Positions 47,146 to 55,706 are shown, numbered from the stretch's first letter. The stretch is 64,000 nt of DNA from Rhodoferax sp. (GCF_028688795.1 NZ_JAQTXM010000003.1:175762-239761), one strand, 5' to 3'. Notes: generated by a model from the letters alone, not told the origin. Translations and numbers: made by a program.

Positions 47146-47207
47146 TATAAAAAATAGCTTCTTGCGCTTATATTTAAAGGGCTACAGGCTATTTCATTAA
47201 AAATATT
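47146..47207 (-). repeat. Dispersed palindromic repeat, copy J (reverse)
   Basis: AAAATAGCTTCTTGCGCTTA is followed by TATTTAAAGGGCTACAGGCT and ATTTCATTAAAAATA. It lies in the 118 bp convergent gap between the TauE/SafE gene and trmL. Nothing else is recognisable in that gap. Confidence 0.82.
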
Positions 47208-47254
47208 CGAATGGAACCTTGCAGTCTCTTCAAACAAATCAAGTGATCAGGTGT

Positions 47255-47737
47255 TTAAAAATTCTGCGGCATGGTGTTGGCAAAACCATTTTGTCGCCAG
47301 GCTTCAAACACGGTTACTGCCACGGCGTTGGACAAATTCAGGCTGCGCTGCCCGGCCACCATGGGTAATTTGATGGCTTGCCCAGGGGCAAAAGACTGGC
47401 GCACAAGCTCACTCAAACCCTTGGTTTCCGAGCCAAACACAAGGTAGTCACCTGGGGTAAAACGTGCATCGAACACGTTTTGACTGGCCCGTGTGGTCAT
47501 GGCAAACAAGTGTTCTGTCGCGGGCTGCTCAGTGTCCAAAAACGCTTGCCAACTGGCGTGGCGCGTCAGCGTGGCGTACTCGTGGTAATCCAGCCCGGCG
47601 CGGCGCATGTGTTTGTCTTCCATGGAAAAACCCAGGGGCTCGATCAGGTGCAAGGTGCAGCCGGTGTTGGCCGCCAGGCGAATGACGTTGCCGGTGTTGG
47701 GGGGAATCTCGGGCTCAACCAGAACAATATGAAACAT
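47255..47737 (-). CDS. trmL: tRNA (cytidine/uridine-34-2'-O)-methyltransferase TrmL
   Basis: A SPOUT-class methyltransferase that modifies the wobble base of tRNA-Leu. It has 160 residues. Family motifs are MFHIVLVEPEIPPNTGNVIR at the N-terminus, the middle LVFGSETKGLSE, and the knot region IKLPMVAGQRSLNLSNAVAV followed by the C-terminal helix. The start is the ATG at 47737. comF lies 21 bp upstream in the same direction. Confidence 0.95.
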   Translation of the reverse strand: MFHIVLVEPEIPPNTGNVIRLAANTGCTLHLIEPLGFSMEDKHMRRAGLDYHEYATLTRHASWQAFLDTEQPATEHLFAMTTRASQNVFDARFTPGDYLVFGSETKGLSELVRQSFAPGQAIKLPMVAGQRSLNLSNAVAVTVFEAWRQNGFANTMPQNF

Positions 47738-47758
47738 GGCTGAATTGTCGCCCAGTGC

Positions 47759-48454
47759 TCATTCAGTCCTGGCAAAGACCAGGCCGGTAATGTGGCTCGC
47801 GCCTGCCGCCCGCAACACGCGAGCGGCGGCATGCAGTGAGGCCCCGGTGGTCATCACATCATCCACCAGCACAATGCGCGCCGCTTTGACACGGTGTGCC
47901 AGCAGCGGGTCGATGGCAAAGGCGTGGTCCAGCGCCGTCAGCCGCTGTGTGCGCTTGAGGGTGTGTTGTGCCGGCGTGTCCTGAATGCGCAGCAGCACGC
48001 CGGTGTGCGTTTTGGCCGCGCTCAGCGCACGCGCCAACAAGAGTGCCTGGTTGTAACCGCGCGCTGCCAGACGCTCAGTTGAAAGCGGCATGGGCAGCAG
48101 CAGGTCGGCACTGTCCAGGGTCGGTTCAACCCACGGCGTGGCTTGCAGCAGGGTGGCAAAGTTGCGCACCAGGCCACATTGGTCATGAAATTTGAAGTCT
48201 GCAATCAGGCTCGACCACGGGTAGGCGTAGGCCACGGCTGCCAGGCACTGGTCCAGGGGTGGCGGGCTTTTCAGGCACGCACCGCATTGCGGCATGCCGT
48301 TCGGCAAGGGCAGGGCGCAGGTGTGGCAGCGCTGGTGAGGCTGTGCGAATTGCCCGACGCAGTCCTCGCACACGGCCTGCGCTGGCCAGCTGTGGCAGAC
48401 CCGGCATTGGCCGGGCAGCGCGGTAATCAGCCCTGAGAACAATTTGGTGAGCAT
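47759..48454 (-). CDS. ComF family phosphoribosyltransferase-like protein
   Basis: A 231-residue protein with an N-terminal zinc-finger region (CRVCHSWPAQAVCEDC, CHTCALPLPNGMPQCGAC) and a C-terminal phosphoribosyltransferase domain with the PRPP loop IVLVDDVMTTGAS. The family is required for DNA uptake in naturally competent bacteria but is also widespread in others. It is divergent from the methyltransferase gene with a 34 bp gap. Confidence 0.92.
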   Translation of the reverse strand: MLTKLFSGLITALPGQCRVCHSWPAQAVCEDCVGQFAQPHQRCHTCALPLPNGMPQCGACLKSPPPLDQCLAAVAYAYPWSSLIADFKFHDQCGLVRNFATLLQATPWVEPTLDSADLLLPMPLSTERLAARGYNQALLLARALSAAKTHTGVLLRIQDTPAQHTLKRTQRLTALDHAFAIDPLLAHRVKAARIVLVDDVMTTGASLHAAARVLRAAGASHITGLVFARTE

Positions 48455-48488
48455 GGCTCAATATACTCGCGGCTTATCAAAATAAGCC

Positions 48489-49400
48489 ATGGCCGACCTC
48501 CACCCCCCCACCATCGACCCCACAGCCGCGCAGCGTTGGCAGGGCATGCCCCTGAGCGCGTCGCCGTGGCTGCACGAAGAAGTGGCACAACGCATGCAGG
48601 AGCGCCTTGACTGGATCAAACAGCAGCCCGACAGCTGGGTGCATTGGGCGCCGCTCAGTGGCGGCATGCAGGCGCATGGCAGTTTGGCGCGGCGCTACCC
48701 GAACGCCGCCTGTACCGTGCTGGAAACATCGCCGCAGCGCGTAGCCCAGGTTGCCCAGACCTTGAAGCCATCCTGGTGGAGCACCCAGCGCTGGCTGCAA
48801 CCGCAAGCCCAAGTGGGTGCACAGGTGACGCAGCCCGCGCAGATGCTGTGGGCCAACATGTGCCTGCACATGGCCGCTGACCCGCAGGCACTGATGGCGC
48901 AGTGGCACCGTGCATTAAAAGTAGACGGGTTCTTGATGTTCTCTTGTCTGGGGCCAGACACGCTCAAGGAACTGAGGGCGCTGTACCAGTCCTTGGGCTG
49001 GCCGGCGCCCAGCCATGAATTCACCGACATGCACGACTGGGGTGACATGCTTGCGACGGTGGGTTTTGCCGAACCGGTCATGGACGTGGAACACATCACG
49101 CTCACGTTTGAGAGCCCAGAGCGGTTGCTTCAAGAGCTGCGGGGCCTGGGGCGCAATTTGCATGTGGGGCGCTTCCAAGGTATGCGTGGCCGGCGTTGGC
49201 ACGCCGAGTTGCTGGCGGCAGCGGCCAAACAGCCTTTGCAACTGACATTTGAAGTGGTTTACGGGCACGCGTTCAAGCCCACGCCACGCTTGACAGTCAG
49301 TGCCCAGAGTGAAATTTCCCTTGATGAGATGCGTGCGACCTTGCGGCGCGGAAAAATGGTGGGCACAACCAGCCTGCCGAAGGAGGACTTGCATGACTGA
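48489..49400 (+). CDS. BioC-like SAM-dependent methyltransferase
   Basis: A 303-residue class I methyltransferase-like protein resembling malonyl-ACP O-methyltransferase BioC. The C-terminal half has the BioC-type FLMFSCLGPDTLKELR followed by FTDMHDWGDMLATVGF and the region with ERLLQELRGLGRN. However, the glycine-rich SAM-binding motif I is poorly conserved (WAPLSGGMQAHGSL), so activity is uncertain. BioC starts biotin precursor synthesis. No other bio gene is in the window. It overlaps the next small gene by eight bases. Confidence 0.75.
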   Translation: MADLHPPTIDPTAAQRWQGMPLSASPWLHEEVAQRMQERLDWIKQQPDSWVHWAPLSGGMQAHGSLARRYPNAACTVLETSPQRVAQVAQTLKPSWWSTQRWLQPQAQVGAQVTQPAQMLWANMCLHMAADPQALMAQWHRALKVDGFLMFSCLGPDTLKELRALYQSLGWPAPSHEFTDMHDWGDMLATVGFAEPVMDVEHITLTFESPERLLQELRGLGRNLHVGRFQGMRGRRWHAELLAAAAKQPLQLTFEVVYGHAFKPTPRLTVSAQSEISLDEMRATLRRGKMVGTTSLPKEDLHD

Positions 49401-49620
49401 GTTTGGTTTTCGCTGGGCACTGATGGTGGTGTGCTTGCTGATTTTTGTGCTGGCTTTTTCTGCCTTGCTTTGGGCTGCCTGGCGGCACCACCGTGGCGAG
49501 ACGCCCGAGCGGGCTAATTTCCATAGCTCGCTGGCGGTTGAAATTGCCTGGACCGTGGCGCCTGTTGTGATCGTGTTGTTGCTGGTTTGGCCTACCGCCC
49601 GTATTTTCTGGACGCCCTGA
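49393..49620 (+). CDS. Small protein resembling the CoxB transmembrane domain
   Basis: A 75-residue protein with two predicted membrane helices (about residues 8-27 and 45-68). The linker and second helix (HSSLAVEIAWTVAPVVIVLL, then WPTARIF) match the hairpin typical of the N-terminal membrane domain of cytochrome c oxidase subunit II, but no copper-binding domain follows. The full coxB gene starts 152 bp downstream, and its own hairpin sequence is divergent. The ATG at 49393 overlaps the methyltransferase stop. It may be a separated or duplicated subunit II membrane module. Confidence 0.7.
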   Translation: MTEFGFRWALMVVCLLIFVLAFSALLWAAWRHHRGETPERANFHSSLAVEIAWTVAPVVIVLLLVWPTARIFWTP

Positions 49621-49702
49621 CGCCCAGGTTGCACCCCGGGTGGGCTATGTGGCATGGGGTTTTCCCGCGTAGTTTCACGCTGGTTTTTGGGTGATGATCC
49701 AT

Positions 49703-49725
49703 TAGAATCTATTGATAAATATCAA
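49703..49725 (+). promoter_or_regulatory. -10 hexamer with adjacent FNR/ANR-type operator upstream of coxB
   Basis: TAGAAT (49703-49708) is followed three bases later by TTGAT-AAAT-ATCAA (49712-49725), a perfect FNR/ANR-type palindrome. The position over the expected start site suggests anaerobic repression of the aa3 oxidase genes. The spacing equals that at 44509-44531. Confidence 0.65.
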
Positions 49726-49772
49726 ATAGTGGATCTCCCGCGGCCACTCCCCCATCAGAAGGACAGCGATTT

Positions 49773-50648
49773 ATGCGTAGCATGTACAAGTTTTGCTTGG
49801 GCGCTTTGCTGGCGTTAGGCTCGGCAGCAGCCTTGGCTGGTTATGCGTTTAATTTTCCAGAACCCGTGACGCCGATTGCGCGCGAAACGCTGCACATGCA
49901 TAACCTGGTCATGGTTGTGATCTTGATCATGTTCTTCCTGGTGTTTGGCTTGTTGATTTATTCCTTTGTTACCCACAATAAAGCGGCGGGTTACAAGGCT
50001 GGTAAATTCACTGGCCCCAACAACCGCAAGCAATGGCTTTGGGTGTTGTCGCCTTTTGCCCTGCTGTTTTTCATTGACTACGTGGTGTTTGGTATTCCTG
50101 CCTACCATGCCGTGGTGTTGTACGAAGACACCAAGACTGATGCCGAGTTGGTGGTCAAGGTCACGGGTAGCCAGTGGTTGTGGCAATACGACTATCCCGC
50201 TGAAGGCGTGAGTTTCACCAGTCGCCTGACCACACCTCGCGACCAGATCGACAACGGTGCTGCCAAGGGTGAGCACTATTTGCTGGAAGTGGACAACCCG
50301 CTGGTGTTGCCCGTGGGTAAAAAGGTTCGGTTCATCACCACGTCCAACGACGTGATTCACAGCTGGTGGGTGCCTGCTTTTGGTGTCAAACGCGATGCCG
50401 TGCCTGGCTTCTTGCGCGAATTCTGGGCCACGGTTGAAAAAACTGGCACGTACCGCGGTCAGTGTTCTGAGCTTTGCGGTAAAGAGCATGGCTTCATGCC
50501 GGTGGTGGTCAATGTGGTGACGCAGGAAGAGTTCGCCAAGTGGCTGGCCAGCAAGAAGCCAGCGGCCGCGCCTGCAGCAGCGGTGGTGGCACCCGTGGCC
50601 GCGACGGCGCCGCCGGCCAAGGCTGTGGTCGCTCAGGCTGCCCAGTAA
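49773..50648 (+). CDS. coxB: Cytochrome c oxidase subunit II (CoxB)
   Basis: A membrane-anchored CuA subunit of an aa3-type oxidase that accepts electrons from cytochrome c. It has 291 residues: signal or first helix (residues 5-22), two membrane helices (about 42-65 and 85-108), then the cupredoxin domain. CuA ligands are His in IHSWWVPAFGVKRD and the CSELCGKEHGFMPV cluster. The quinol oxidase type lacks these, so this is a cytochrome c oxidase. The tail is rich in Ala and Pro. It heads the cluster coxB-coxA-small protein-ctaG-coxC. Confidence 0.96.
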   Translation: MRSMYKFCLGALLALGSAAALAGYAFNFPEPVTPIARETLHMHNLVMVVILIMFFLVFGLLIYSFVTHNKAAGYKAGKFTGPNNRKQWLWVLSPFALLFFIDYVVFGIPAYHAVVLYEDTKTDAELVVKVTGSQWLWQYDYPAEGVSFTSRLTTPRDQIDNGAAKGEHYLLEVDNPLVLPVGKKVRFITTSNDVIHSWWVPAFGVKRDAVPGFLREFWATVEKTGTYRGQCSELCGKEHGFMPVVVNVVTQEEFAKWLASKKPAAAPAAAVVAPVAATAPPAKAVVAQAAQ

Positions 50649-50689
50649 ATCAGCATAGATATTCAGAAATTCAGCAGAAGGAGTTGGTA

Positions 50690-52294
50690 ATGGCACACGA
50701 TATGGCACATGGCTTGCCGGTAGCGGATTCGCATGACGGGCACTACAAGGGCGGTTGGGTTCGCTGGTTGGAAACCACCAACCACAAAGACATTGGCATC
50801 ATGTACCTGATCTTCGGCTTTCTCATGCTGTTTTTGGGTGGAGCCATGATCTTGACGGTACGGCTGGAGCTGTTTCAGCCGGGTCTGCAGTTTGTCCAGC
50901 CAGAGCTGTTTAACCAGCTGATCACCTTGCACGGTCTGGTGATGGTGTTTGGTTTTGCCATGCCGGTTGCCACCGGTCTGGCCAACTACATGTTGCCGAT
51001 GATGATTGGCGCCCCCGACATGGCCTTGCCGCGCCTGAACAACTGGGGCTTTTGGATTTTGCCGCCAGCTGCCATCATGCTGACGCTGCCGTTTTTCCTG
51101 GGTTTGATGGGTATTGGCCCGGGCGCGGTTGACACCGGCTGGACGCTTTACGCGCCGCTTTCGATTCAAAGCGGTTGGGGCATGGACTTTGCCATTTTTG
51201 CCATTCACATGCTTGGGGTGTCGTCCATTTTGGGCTCTATCAATGTGATCGTGACCATTGTCAACATGCGCGCGCCTGGCATGACGATCATGAAGATGCC
51301 GTTGTTTGCCCATGGCTTTCTGATGACGGCTGTGTTGCTCATCACCATCATGCCGGTGTTCGCAGGTGGCGTGACCATGGTGCTGATGGACCGTCACTTT
51401 GGTACCCATTTCTTTAACGCCGCGGGTGGTGGCGACCCCGTGTTGTGGCAACACATTTTCTGGTTTATGGGTCACCCTGAGGTGTATGTGCTGCTGTTGC
51501 CGATTGCTGGTGCTCTGCCTCATGTGTTCTCGGCCTTTGCACGCAAGCCCATCTACGGCTACAAAGCACAGGTGTATTCGTTCTGGGCGATTGCTGGTTT
51601 GGGCCTGGTGGTGTGGGCGCACCACATGTTTACCAGCGGCATGTCGCTGGGAAGCCAGATTTACTTCATGTACATCACCATGGCCATTTCGTTCCCGCTG
51701 GCGGTGCTGTTCTTCTGCTGGATTGCTACCATCTGGAAGGGCTCGATGAGTTTTGAAACCCCAATGTTGTTTGCCTTGGGCTCGTTGGTGTTGTTTGGCT
51801 GGGGCGGTGTGACTGGTCTGGCACTGTCCGATGCGGCAGCTGACCCTCAGTACCACAATGCCTATTTCATGGTGGCGCATTTTCACTACGCGTTCTATCC
51901 CACAGCAGTGATGGGTGCCATGGCCGCGGTTTACTATTGGCTACCCAAATGGACTGGCCACATGCTCAACGAGTCTATTGGCAAGTGGCACTTTTGGGTG
52001 ACCATTGTTGGTTTTAACCTGACCTTCATTCCACAGTTTTTTGTCGGTCTGGCCGGTATGCCTCGCCGCATTCCCGACTACCCGGTGATGTTTGCGGAGT
52101 GGAACATGATCTCCAGCATTGGCGCATTCATTTTGGGCGCAGCGCATTTGATCTTTGTTTACAACGTCTACAAAACGATCAAAGGTGGCGACAAGGCTGC
52201 CGACAAGGCTTGGGAAGGTGCAGAGGGGCTGGAATGGACGGTGCCGTCGCCTGCGCCGTATCACACCTTTGAAACCCCTCCGGTCATCAAATAA
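50690..52294 (+). CDS. ctaD: Cytochrome c oxidase subunit I (CoxA/CtaD)
   Basis: The catalytic heme-copper subunit of the aa3 oxidase. It has 534 residues and twelve predicted helices. The low-spin heme His is in LHGLVMVFGFAMP; the CuB His and cross-linked Tyr are in WFMGHPEVYVLLLP; the second CuB His pair is in WAHHMFTSG; and the heme a/a3 His are in AHFHYAFYPTAVMG. It follows coxB by 41 bp, with an AAGGAG site before the ATG at 50690. The open frame extends upstream into coxB but without the family start. Confidence 0.97.
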   Translation: MAHDMAHGLPVADSHDGHYKGGWVRWLETTNHKDIGIMYLIFGFLMLFLGGAMILTVRLELFQPGLQFVQPELFNQLITLHGLVMVFGFAMPVATGLANYMLPMMIGAPDMALPRLNNWGFWILPPAAIMLTLPFFLGLMGIGPGAVDTGWTLYAPLSIQSGWGMDFAIFAIHMLGVSSILGSINVIVTIVNMRAPGMTIMKMPLFAHGFLMTAVLLITIMPVFAGGVTMVLMDRHFGTHFFNAAGGGDPVLWQHIFWFMGHPEVYVLLLPIAGALPHVFSAFARKPIYGYKAQVYSFWAIAGLGLVVWAHHMFTSGMSLGSQIYFMYITMAISFPLAVLFFCWIATIWKGSMSFETPMLFALGSLVLFGWGGVTGLALSDAAADPQYHNAYFMVAHFHYAFYPTAVMGAMAAVYYWLPKWTGHMLNESIGKWHFWVTIVGFNLTFIPQFFVGLAGMPRRIPDYPVMFAEWNMISSIGAFILGAAHLIFVYNVYKTIKGGDKAADKAWEGAEGLEWTVPSPAPYHTFETPPVIK

Positions 52295-52315
52295 TTCTGT
52301 GCAGGGCCTGTCATC

Positions 52316-52462
52316 ATGAAACTGTTTGAGTCCAATGTGCCGGTGATGGAAGCGGCCGAGTGGGAAAAGCGCAAGCGCAGCAACAAGCGTTTAGGCTATA
52401 TCTTTGGCGCGATCGTGTTGGCCATATTTCTGGGTTCCATATGGAAATATCGCCCGTTCTGA
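52316..52462 (+). CDS. Cytochrome oxidase small assembly protein (48 residues)
   Basis: A 48-residue single-helix membrane protein: a charged N-terminus (MKLFESNVPVMEAAEWEKRK) then a hydrophobic helix, LGYIFGAIVLAIFLGSI, and a short WKYRPF tail. It is conserved in position between coxA and ctaG in Burkholderiales and annotated there as a small assembly protein, although its exact role is unknown to me. It overlaps ctaG by 22 bases, so the two are translationally linked. Confidence 0.8.
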   Translation: MKLFESNVPVMEAAEWEKRKRSNKRLGYIFGAIVLAIFLGSIWKYRPF

Positions 52463-53013
52463 GCGGGCTATCAACGGCTGACCGGCAGCGCAGTAATGTG
52501 CGTATGGCGATCAAGCTGGGCTTCGTGGCTCTGTTTTTTGTCGGTTTCGGTTTTGGCATGGTGCCGCTTTACGACGTGATTTGCGAGCTCACCGGCTTGA
52601 ATGGCAAAACCAACGCGGTGGCCATGGTGGCTGACAAAAACACGCAGGTTGATCTGACACGTAAGGTAAAAATTGAGTTTTTGAGTCACTCCATGCCCGG
52701 CGTGGGTTTGTCGTTCAAGTCAGAGCAGTTTTCCATTCGCGTGCATCCGGGCGAAATCTCGCACATGAACTACACCATTACAAACACCAGCGACAAGGTG
52801 TTTGTGGGTCAGGCTATTCCCAGCATCACACCGGCGGTAGCCGCCCAATATTTTGAGAAACTTGAATGTTTTTGCTTCAGTCAACAGACCTTTGCGCCTG
52901 GTGAGACGCGCACCATGCCGGTGGTCTTTGTTGTGAACCCCAAGTTGGATCGTGATTTTGGAACCGTGACGCTTTCGTACACATTTTTTGAAGCCGTTAA
53001 AGGCAAAAGCTGA
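52441..53013 (+). CDS. ctaG: Cytochrome c oxidase assembly protein CtaG (Cox11)
   Basis: A copper chaperone for the CuB centre of subunit I. It has 190 residues: one N-terminal membrane helix (about residues 22-42) containing LGFVALFFVGFGFGMVPLYD, then a periplasmic immunoglobulin-like domain with copper site ECFCFSQQTFAPGE. The region after the helix contains VICELTGLNGKT, the family signature. The ATG at 52441 lies inside the small assembly protein gene. coxC follows after 18 bp. Confidence 0.95.
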   Translation: MEISPVLSGLSTADRQRSNVRMAIKLGFVALFFVGFGFGMVPLYDVICELTGLNGKTNAVAMVADKNTQVDLTRKVKIEFLSHSMPGVGLSFKSEQFSIRVHPGEISHMNYTITNTSDKVFVGQAIPSITPAVAAQYFEKLECFCFSQQTFAPGETRTMPVVFVVNPKLDRDFGTVTLSYTFFEAVKGKS

Positions 53014-53031
53014 TTTGATAAGGAAACAGGA

Positions 53032-53895
53032 ATGACACACGCTACACAACCGGCTGCGCGCGGACACTACTTTGTGCCCGCAGCCAGTCATTACTCCACG
53101 TTTTTGTCCGTGGGTATTTTCCTTTTGGCGTTGGGCTTCATCTTCAGGCTGAACGGGACACCACCTGGCATCTGGAGCATGCTGATTGGTGCCGCGCTGA
53201 TTGTGTATGTGATCGTTGGCTGGTTTGGCGAGATCATCAGTGAGAACTTGCGTGGGGCATATAGCCTTTGGGAAGACCGTTCCTACCGCATTGGCATGGT
53301 GTGGTTCATTTTTTCCGAGGTGATGTTTTTTGCTTGTTTTTTTGGTGCGTTGTATTACATCCGTCGTATTTCCCTGCCAGAACTGGCCGGGTTCGAAGAA
53401 TCCCTGTCACCCTACGGAAAGTTCACCAGTGTCTGGCCAAGTGCTGGCCCATTGGGAGACCCTTTCCTGCCGATGCATGCCTGGGGTATTCCAGCCATCA
53501 ATACCATGTTGCTGTTGACATCTGGTGCAACGCTGACCTGGGCGCATTGGGGTCTGATCAAGGGCAAGCAAAGCCAGCTGACTTGGGGCTTGGCCCTGAC
53601 CGTGGCACTTGGCGTGACGTTCATGGGCTTTCAGATCTTTGAATATGCCCATGCTTACTCTGAGATGGGCTTGACACTTGGTGCCGGCGTGTATGGGGCC
53701 ACGTTTTATATCTTGACTGGCTTTCACGGTATGCACGTCACGCTGGGAACCATCATGCTGATGGTCATGCTGTGGCGTGGCATGAAAGGGCATTTTTCTG
53801 AGCACAACCATTTTGCGTTTGAAGCCGTGGCCTGGTACTGGCACTTTGTGGACGTGGTCTGGCTGATCTTGTTTGTGTTTGTCTACATTCTTTGA
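53032..53895 (+). CDS. ctaE: Cytochrome c oxidase subunit III (CoxC)
   Basis: Third core subunit of the aa3 oxidase, which stabilises the complex. It has 287 residues and seven predicted membrane helices. Family segments include SENLRGAYSLWEDRSYRIGM, FFACFFGALYYIRR, TGFHGMHVTLGTIML and the closing FEAVAWYWHFVDVVWLIL. AAGGAAAC precedes the ATG. A hairpin (AAGCACAAC/GTTGTGCTT, 53903-53930) follows the stop. Confidence 0.96.
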   Translation: MTHATQPAARGHYFVPAASHYSTFLSVGIFLLALGFIFRLNGTPPGIWSMLIGAALIVYVIVGWFGEIISENLRGAYSLWEDRSYRIGMVWFIFSEVMFFACFFGALYYIRRISLPELAGFEESLSPYGKFTSVWPSAGPLGDPFLPMHAWGIPAINTMLLLTSGATLTWAHWGLIKGKQSQLTWGLALTVALGVTFMGFQIFEYAHAYSEMGLTLGAGVYGATFYILTGFHGMHVTLGTIMLMVMLWRGMKGHFSEHNHFAFEAVAWYWHFVDVVWLILFVFVYIL

Positions 53896-53902
53896 TGCGC
53901 CT

Positions 53903-53930
53903 AAGCACAACTGGCTACTGAGTTGTGCTT
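53903..53930 (+). terminator. Hairpin after coxC
   Basis: A perfect 9 bp stem, AAGCACAAC/GTTGTGCTT, with a ten-base loop, eight bases after the coxC stop. There is no T-run, so it may be a processing or partial termination site for the oxidase operon. Confidence 0.5.
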
Positions 53931-54023
53931 CCCGCAAGGGCGAATTCAGAGGCCTGTATTTTTGACTTCCCAGCCATTGACTGGCTGGCGCTGTGAAACC
54001 TATGGCTTTTCGAGTCTTTCGAA

Positions 54024-54230
54024 TTACCCGCGGCCGGGAATCAGGCCAAAGTAAAAACTGGCCAGCAGCGCAAGAAACAAGCCGATCGACAAGCTGATGC
54101 GCACAGTCAGCGCTTGCACCACCAGTTTGCGCTTGGCTGGATCATCGCTTTTGAACAGCATCGCAAGTGCACTGAATAGGCTTACCAAAATCAGTGCCAA
54201 GGTTGCCAGAATTAAAATTTTCGCCAGCAT
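54024..54230 (-). CDS. Twin transmembrane protein (DUF2909)
   Basis: A 68-residue protein with two hydrophobic helices (about residues 4-27 and 43-63) joined by the polar loop FKSDDPAKRKLVVQALTVRI. This matches the small DUF2909 proteins found beside oxidase assembly genes in Burkholderiales. It is on the opposite strand to its neighbours and divergent from the SURF1 gene, with 66 bp between starts. An assembly role is inferred only from position. Confidence 0.82.
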   Translation of the reverse strand: MLAKILILATLALILVSLFSALAMLFKSDDPAKRKLVVQALTVRISLSIGLFLALLASFYFGLIPGRG

Positions 54231-54296
54231 TGCGATGTCTCTCTCAAAAGTTTCGCTGCATTATGCTTGCTCACCATCGGCTTCTGCACCACACCC

Positions 54297-55007
54297 ATGC
54301 ATTTTCAAATTCGGTTGATTCCCACCCTGGCCATGTTGCTCGGCATGGCGCTGTTCATTTACCTTGGGGCTTGGCAAACTGGCAAAGGCGACCGCCTGGA
54401 GGCTGAGCTTGCGCAGCATGCACTGCGTGGTCAACTAGGGCCAACGGTGGTCACAGGACAAATGCTGGACGCTCAAGCGGCGCAGGATGCACCGTTATTG
54501 GTCACCGGCACTTTTGAGGCGCAGCACCAGATTTTCCTGGACAACCGGCAAGAAAATGGCCAGCCTGGTGTGCATGTCATCACGCCGCTTCACATTGACG
54601 GCAGCGATACTCGGATTCTTGTGAACCGTGGATGGATTGGCTGGAGTCAGGGGCGTTCGGTGTTGCCCGTGGTGCCAACACCTTTGGGGCGTGTTCAAGT
54701 TGTTGGGTTAGGTGTCGTGCCTTCCACAAAGAAATTCTTTTTAATGCCTGACCATCCCGATGCACAAACGAAGCTGTGGACGCGTGTGGACATGCCCCGA
54801 TTTGCATCGATGATTGGCCATCCTTTGCAGCCAGTGGTCTTGGAGCAGACTGGTGGCGATGTCTCCGACACGCTGGTGCGGCATTGGGGGCCACCTGAAG
54901 ATCGCGTGGGTAAGCACCGCGGTTACGCTTTTCAGTGGTTTGGCATGGCTGCTGCTCTATTGCTGTTTTATCTGGTTGCCAGTTTTCGCAAAGGTGAGCG
55001 TTCATGA
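54297..55007 (+). CDS. SURF1 family oxidase assembly protein
   Basis: A 236-residue inner-membrane protein with an N-terminal helix (about residues 8-27) and a C-terminal helix (about 210-230), flanking a periplasmic domain. SURF1 signatures are LGAWQTGKGDRL, IFLDNRQENGQPGVHVITPL, ILVNRGWIG and GYAFQWFGMA. SURF1 aids insertion of heme a into subunit I. The ATG at 54297 was used. It overlaps the next gene by four bases. Confidence 0.9.
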   Translation: MHFQIRLIPTLAMLLGMALFIYLGAWQTGKGDRLEAELAQHALRGQLGPTVVTGQMLDAQAAQDAPLLVTGTFEAQHQIFLDNRQENGQPGVHVITPLHIDGSDTRILVNRGWIGWSQGRSVLPVVPTPLGRVQVVGLGVVPSTKKFFLMPDHPDAQTKLWTRVDMPRFASMIGHPLQPVVLEQTGGDVSDTLVRHWGPPEDRVGKHRGYAFQWFGMAAALLLFYLVASFRKGERS

Positions 55008-55681
55008 GCCAGCAACGGACTGACGAGGTGTTGGGGTTGGTCGTGCATTCCTTGCCGACACCTGGGGATTCCGCTGGTTCAAGCTTGAGCGGGCGATTGA
55101 AGCTGTTGGCGATTTTGCTGGCATGCTCGCTGCCGGTGCTGGTGGCCTACTTTGTGTTTTATGTGGTGCGGCCGCAGGGTGAAGCTGGGTTTGGAGAATT
55201 GATTACCCCGGTGCGACCAGTGCCGCAAGTGCAGGCCACCGGGCTGGACGGCGCCCAGCAGCCTTTGTCTTCGCTCAAAGCGCAGTGGTTGCTGGTCAAG
55301 GTGGATGGCGGGGCGTGTGTGCAGGATTGCCAGAAACAGCTCACCGTCTTGCGTCAGTTTCGTTTGATGCTGGGCAAAGACATGGACCGCATCGACTGGC
55401 TCTGGTTGATCAATGACCAGGCCCCGGTCGATGTCAAGCTGGCCGCCAGTCTGAAACATGACCGCGCCACGGTTCTGCGGGTGGATGCCGACACGCTCAA
55501 CATATGGCTACCGACCCCTGCAGACAAGTCGTGGAAAGACTACTTTTTTGTGGTTGACCCGATGGGCAACACCATGATGCGTTTCCCTTCAAGGCTGGAC
55601 AGCGCTGGCGCAGCCAAGGCCAAACGCGACATGGAGCATCTGCTGCGCGCTTCCTTGCCTTGGGACCCGCCGGGGCGATGA
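55004..55681 (+). CDS. Membrane-anchored SCO/thioredoxin-like protein
   Basis: A 225-residue protein with one membrane helix (about residues 32-54) and a periplasmic thioredoxin-like domain. A CxxxC motif occurs in GGACVQDCQKQL, similar in spacing to SCO copper chaperones, and KDYFFVVDPMGNTMMRFP resembles their C-terminal strand. A clear distal His ligand, as in SCO, is not seen. It lies between SURF1 and ctaA, so a role in copper or thiol handling for oxidase assembly is likely but inferred. Confidence 0.75.
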   Translation: MSQQRTDEVLGLVVHSLPTPGDSAGSSLSGRLKLLAILLACSLPVLVAYFVFYVVRPQGEAGFGELITPVRPVPQVQATGLDGAQQPLSSLKAQWLLVKVDGGACVQDCQKQLTVLRQFRLMLGKDMDRIDWLWLINDQAPVDVKLAASLKHDRATVLRVDADTLNIWLPTPADKSWKDYFFVVDPMGNTMMRFPSRLDSAGAAKAKRDMEHLLRASLPWDPPGR

Positions 55682-55706
55682 AGCGCCACTCCGAGCAGAT
55701 GTCGGT

